Positions 5,456 through 6,613 of a DNA stretch of 6,613 nt are shown piece by piece. Origin of the DNA: an uncultured Gammaproteobacteria bacterium (GTDB lineage Bacteria > Pseudomonadota > Gammaproteobacteria > Coxiellales > Coxiellaceae); NCBI GenBank assembly GCA_903870185.1, contig CAIQCE010000049.1:1-6613 (forward strand). Direction: 5' to 3'. The notes under the pieces are model-generated. The model worked only from the letters and a program-made list of their open reading frames with translations, ran no database searches and was not told the DNA's origin. Each line of letters begins with the position of its first letter. Positions within the stretch are counted from its first letter, which is position 1. Made by a program: the position numbers and the translations under genes.

Positions 5456-6613
5456 TTAATTCATATTACGAGAAATTTTAACGGGGTTCGAATGTTTATG
5501 AATTATCAAAATATAAACAACAAAGAAATATAAAATATAACCATAAAAACCTCCAGCCGAATTTAGAGTAACGGATAATAACAGTGAAATATAAAATAAA
5601 ACAAAACTAGACCCATATCGACGCGCCTTACTATATCCCCAATAAGCAATAACCATGTATAGAATACCGCCAAAAAAGCCGAAAAAAAGTACCATACCAA
5701 TAAAGAGTGAATTCTCAATATCACCGTAATGCATTCGCATCAATACTGCCGAAGAATTTAGGCCAAATCCGGTTACCCACCCATCATATTCAGACAACAT
5801 ATTGAAAGCCATTAAAGAAGTTGCTAGCCTTGGGTTTGCATTGATCAAAATTTGATTATCCAATTCCCAAAGAGCCCGAACTCCACAAATTGATTTATTT
5901 ATAATTATAGATGAGTTCTCATTCGAGGACGTACAGTCATAATTGAAGAAAAGACTACTCATTGACGTAAATATTAAAATAAGAAAACTAAGAAAGTACG
6001 TTCTATATTTAGTTTTAATATATAAAGCGCTCAACGCCAGCAAAGCAGATATTAATATCGCGACTGTAGTCTGTGTAACTACTAGCCCAATTAAACCAAT
6101 AAAAAATTCTCTATTCTTTCGATTAATAATTCCAAAAGCAATGACATAGGCTATTGGGGCAGCCATTCCAGAGGGCTCTGTCATAAATGCATGTGCCCTA
6201 AACCAAGTTGAACCCCCGTAAAAATTCAATAGCACTGAAACGCCAGTGAAGTTATTAAGTAAGAAAGTCGCAATTGCAATTAGTATTGAAAATAAGCTGA
6301 GTTTTAAGAATGCCTTTTCTACAATCAGAGGGGATACAACAATGTAATCCAGTGCGGCTAGTAACGAAAAAAACAGATATAAGTATACAGGAACGAACGC
6401 TAAAAATAAAGCTTCAGCGTGGCTACCACCGGTGGCTTTAAATAAAACAATAAAAATAAAATGAACAAAAATAACTGCAAATATAATCAAGTGAACCAAT
6501 ACAGGGCCTTGGCTTTCAGCTTTCTTACCAACACGCAAAAAAATGAAAATCCCAATCAATATCTGCAACCATCCGAGAGAGAGATCTATGTGTTCATTAT
6601 CCGATCCATAAGA
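5456..6613 (-). CDS. wzy: Wzy-like O-antigen/polysaccharide polymerase, 5' end outside window (partial)
   Basis: Probable inner-membrane polymerase that joins undecaprenyl-linked repeat units on the periplasmic face. The visible 385 residues hold about ten hydrophobic segments, and the protein ends in a short polar tail. An Arg followed by Glu-Pro (R139, E146, P147 of the visible part, in FRAHAFMTEPSG) and a later NPRLATS...GFGLNSS block (about 260-288) resemble the conserved Arg, EP and G-x-G positions of Wzy/WaaL-type proteins. A polar loop of about 75 residues (about 223-300) precedes the last three spans, as is usual in this group. The frame continues without a stop from the TTG at 6568 to the window edge (SYGSDNEHIDLSLGW), and the upstream residues lead straight into a membrane span, so the TTG is unlikely to be the start. 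GC is about 34%, the lowest of the five genes. Wzy proteins are poorly conserved in sequence, so the call rests on topology and context; an O-antigen ligase is the main alternative. It is the first gene visible in the operon. Confidence 0.72.
   Translation of the reverse strand, partial: SYGSDNEHIDLSLGWLQILIGIFIFLRVGKKAESQGPVLVHLIIFAVIFVHFIFIVLFKATGGSHAEALFLAFVPVYLYLFFSLLAALDYIVVSPLIVEKAFLKLSLFSILIAIATFLLNNFTGVSVLLNFYGGSTWFRAHAFMTEPSGMAAPIAYVIAFGIINRKNREFFIGLIGLVVTQTTVAILISALLALSALYIKTKYRTYFLSFLILIFTSMSSLFFNYDCTSSNENSSIIINKSICGVRALWELDNQILINANPRLATSLMAFNMLSEYDGWVTGFGLNSSAVLMRMHYGDIENSLFIGMVLFFGFFGGILYMVIAYWGYSKARRYGSSFVLFYISLLLSVTLNSAGGFYGYILYFFVVYILIIHKHSNPVKISRNMN

Noticed and set aside
5943..6149. 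68-codon plus-strand ORF opposite wzy
   Set aside because: It is antisense to a membrane-protein gene of low GC where chance frames are common, and it has no upstream Shine-Dalgarno.
1..6613. tRNA or rRNA genes, insertion sequences, CRISPR arrays, attachment sites or a toxin-antitoxin pair
   Set aside because: Read on both strands, no such signatures were found; nearly the whole window is filled by five polysaccharide genes.

Overview
The window is a stretch of a Gram-negative cell-surface polysaccharide locus, most likely a Wzx/Wzy-type O-antigen or capsule cluster. All five recognisable genes lie on the minus strand and are transcribed from right to left. Every gene recognised here is of a type found in such loci: a multi-membrane-span Wzy-like polymerase, two GT-B fold family 4 glycosyltransferases, an asparagine-synthase-type amidotransferase and a two-domain sugar oxidoreductase. 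I found no RNA genes, mobile elements, CRISPR arrays or plus-strand genes. The gene types and moderate GC suggest a beta- or gammaproteobacterium, but nothing here fixes a genus.

Layout in transcription order. At 6613-5456 is the 3' part of a Wzy-like polymerase; its reading frame is open to the right edge, so its start lies outside the window. An 89 bp gap of about 20% GC follows. At 5366-4215 is a family 4 glycosyltransferase whose stop codon overlaps the GTG start of a second glycosyltransferase (4218-3238) by 4 bp. After 42 bp comes asnB (3195-1294), with the clearest ribosome binding site in the window. After 13 bp starts the bi-domain oxidoreductase (1280-1), which runs off the left edge after 426 codons. 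It is a complete zinc-free MDR dehydrogenase domain fused to the beginning of a Gfo/Idh/MocA domain.

Inferred teamwork: the glycosyltransferases add sugars to an undecaprenyl-linked repeat unit, the AsnB-like enzyme probably converts a uronic acid carboxyl (or a similar acid) to an amide using glutamine nitrogen, the bi-domain enzyme probably oxidises or reduces a sugar, and Wzy polymerises the finished unit in the periplasm. The enzymes that make nucleotide sugars, the flippase and the initiating transferase are not in view.

Base composition is strongly graded in sampled blocks: about 34% GC in wzy, about 40% in the two glycosyltransferases and the 5' third of asnB, and about 50-55% in the rest of asnB and the bi-domain gene. 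This is the usual look of a serotype-variable cassette meeting a more conserved flank, and the break seems to fall inside asnB. I do not see a clearly new biological system. The points most worth a second look are the asnB composition break, the missing zinc ligands in the bi-domain enzyme, and the implied amidated sugar.
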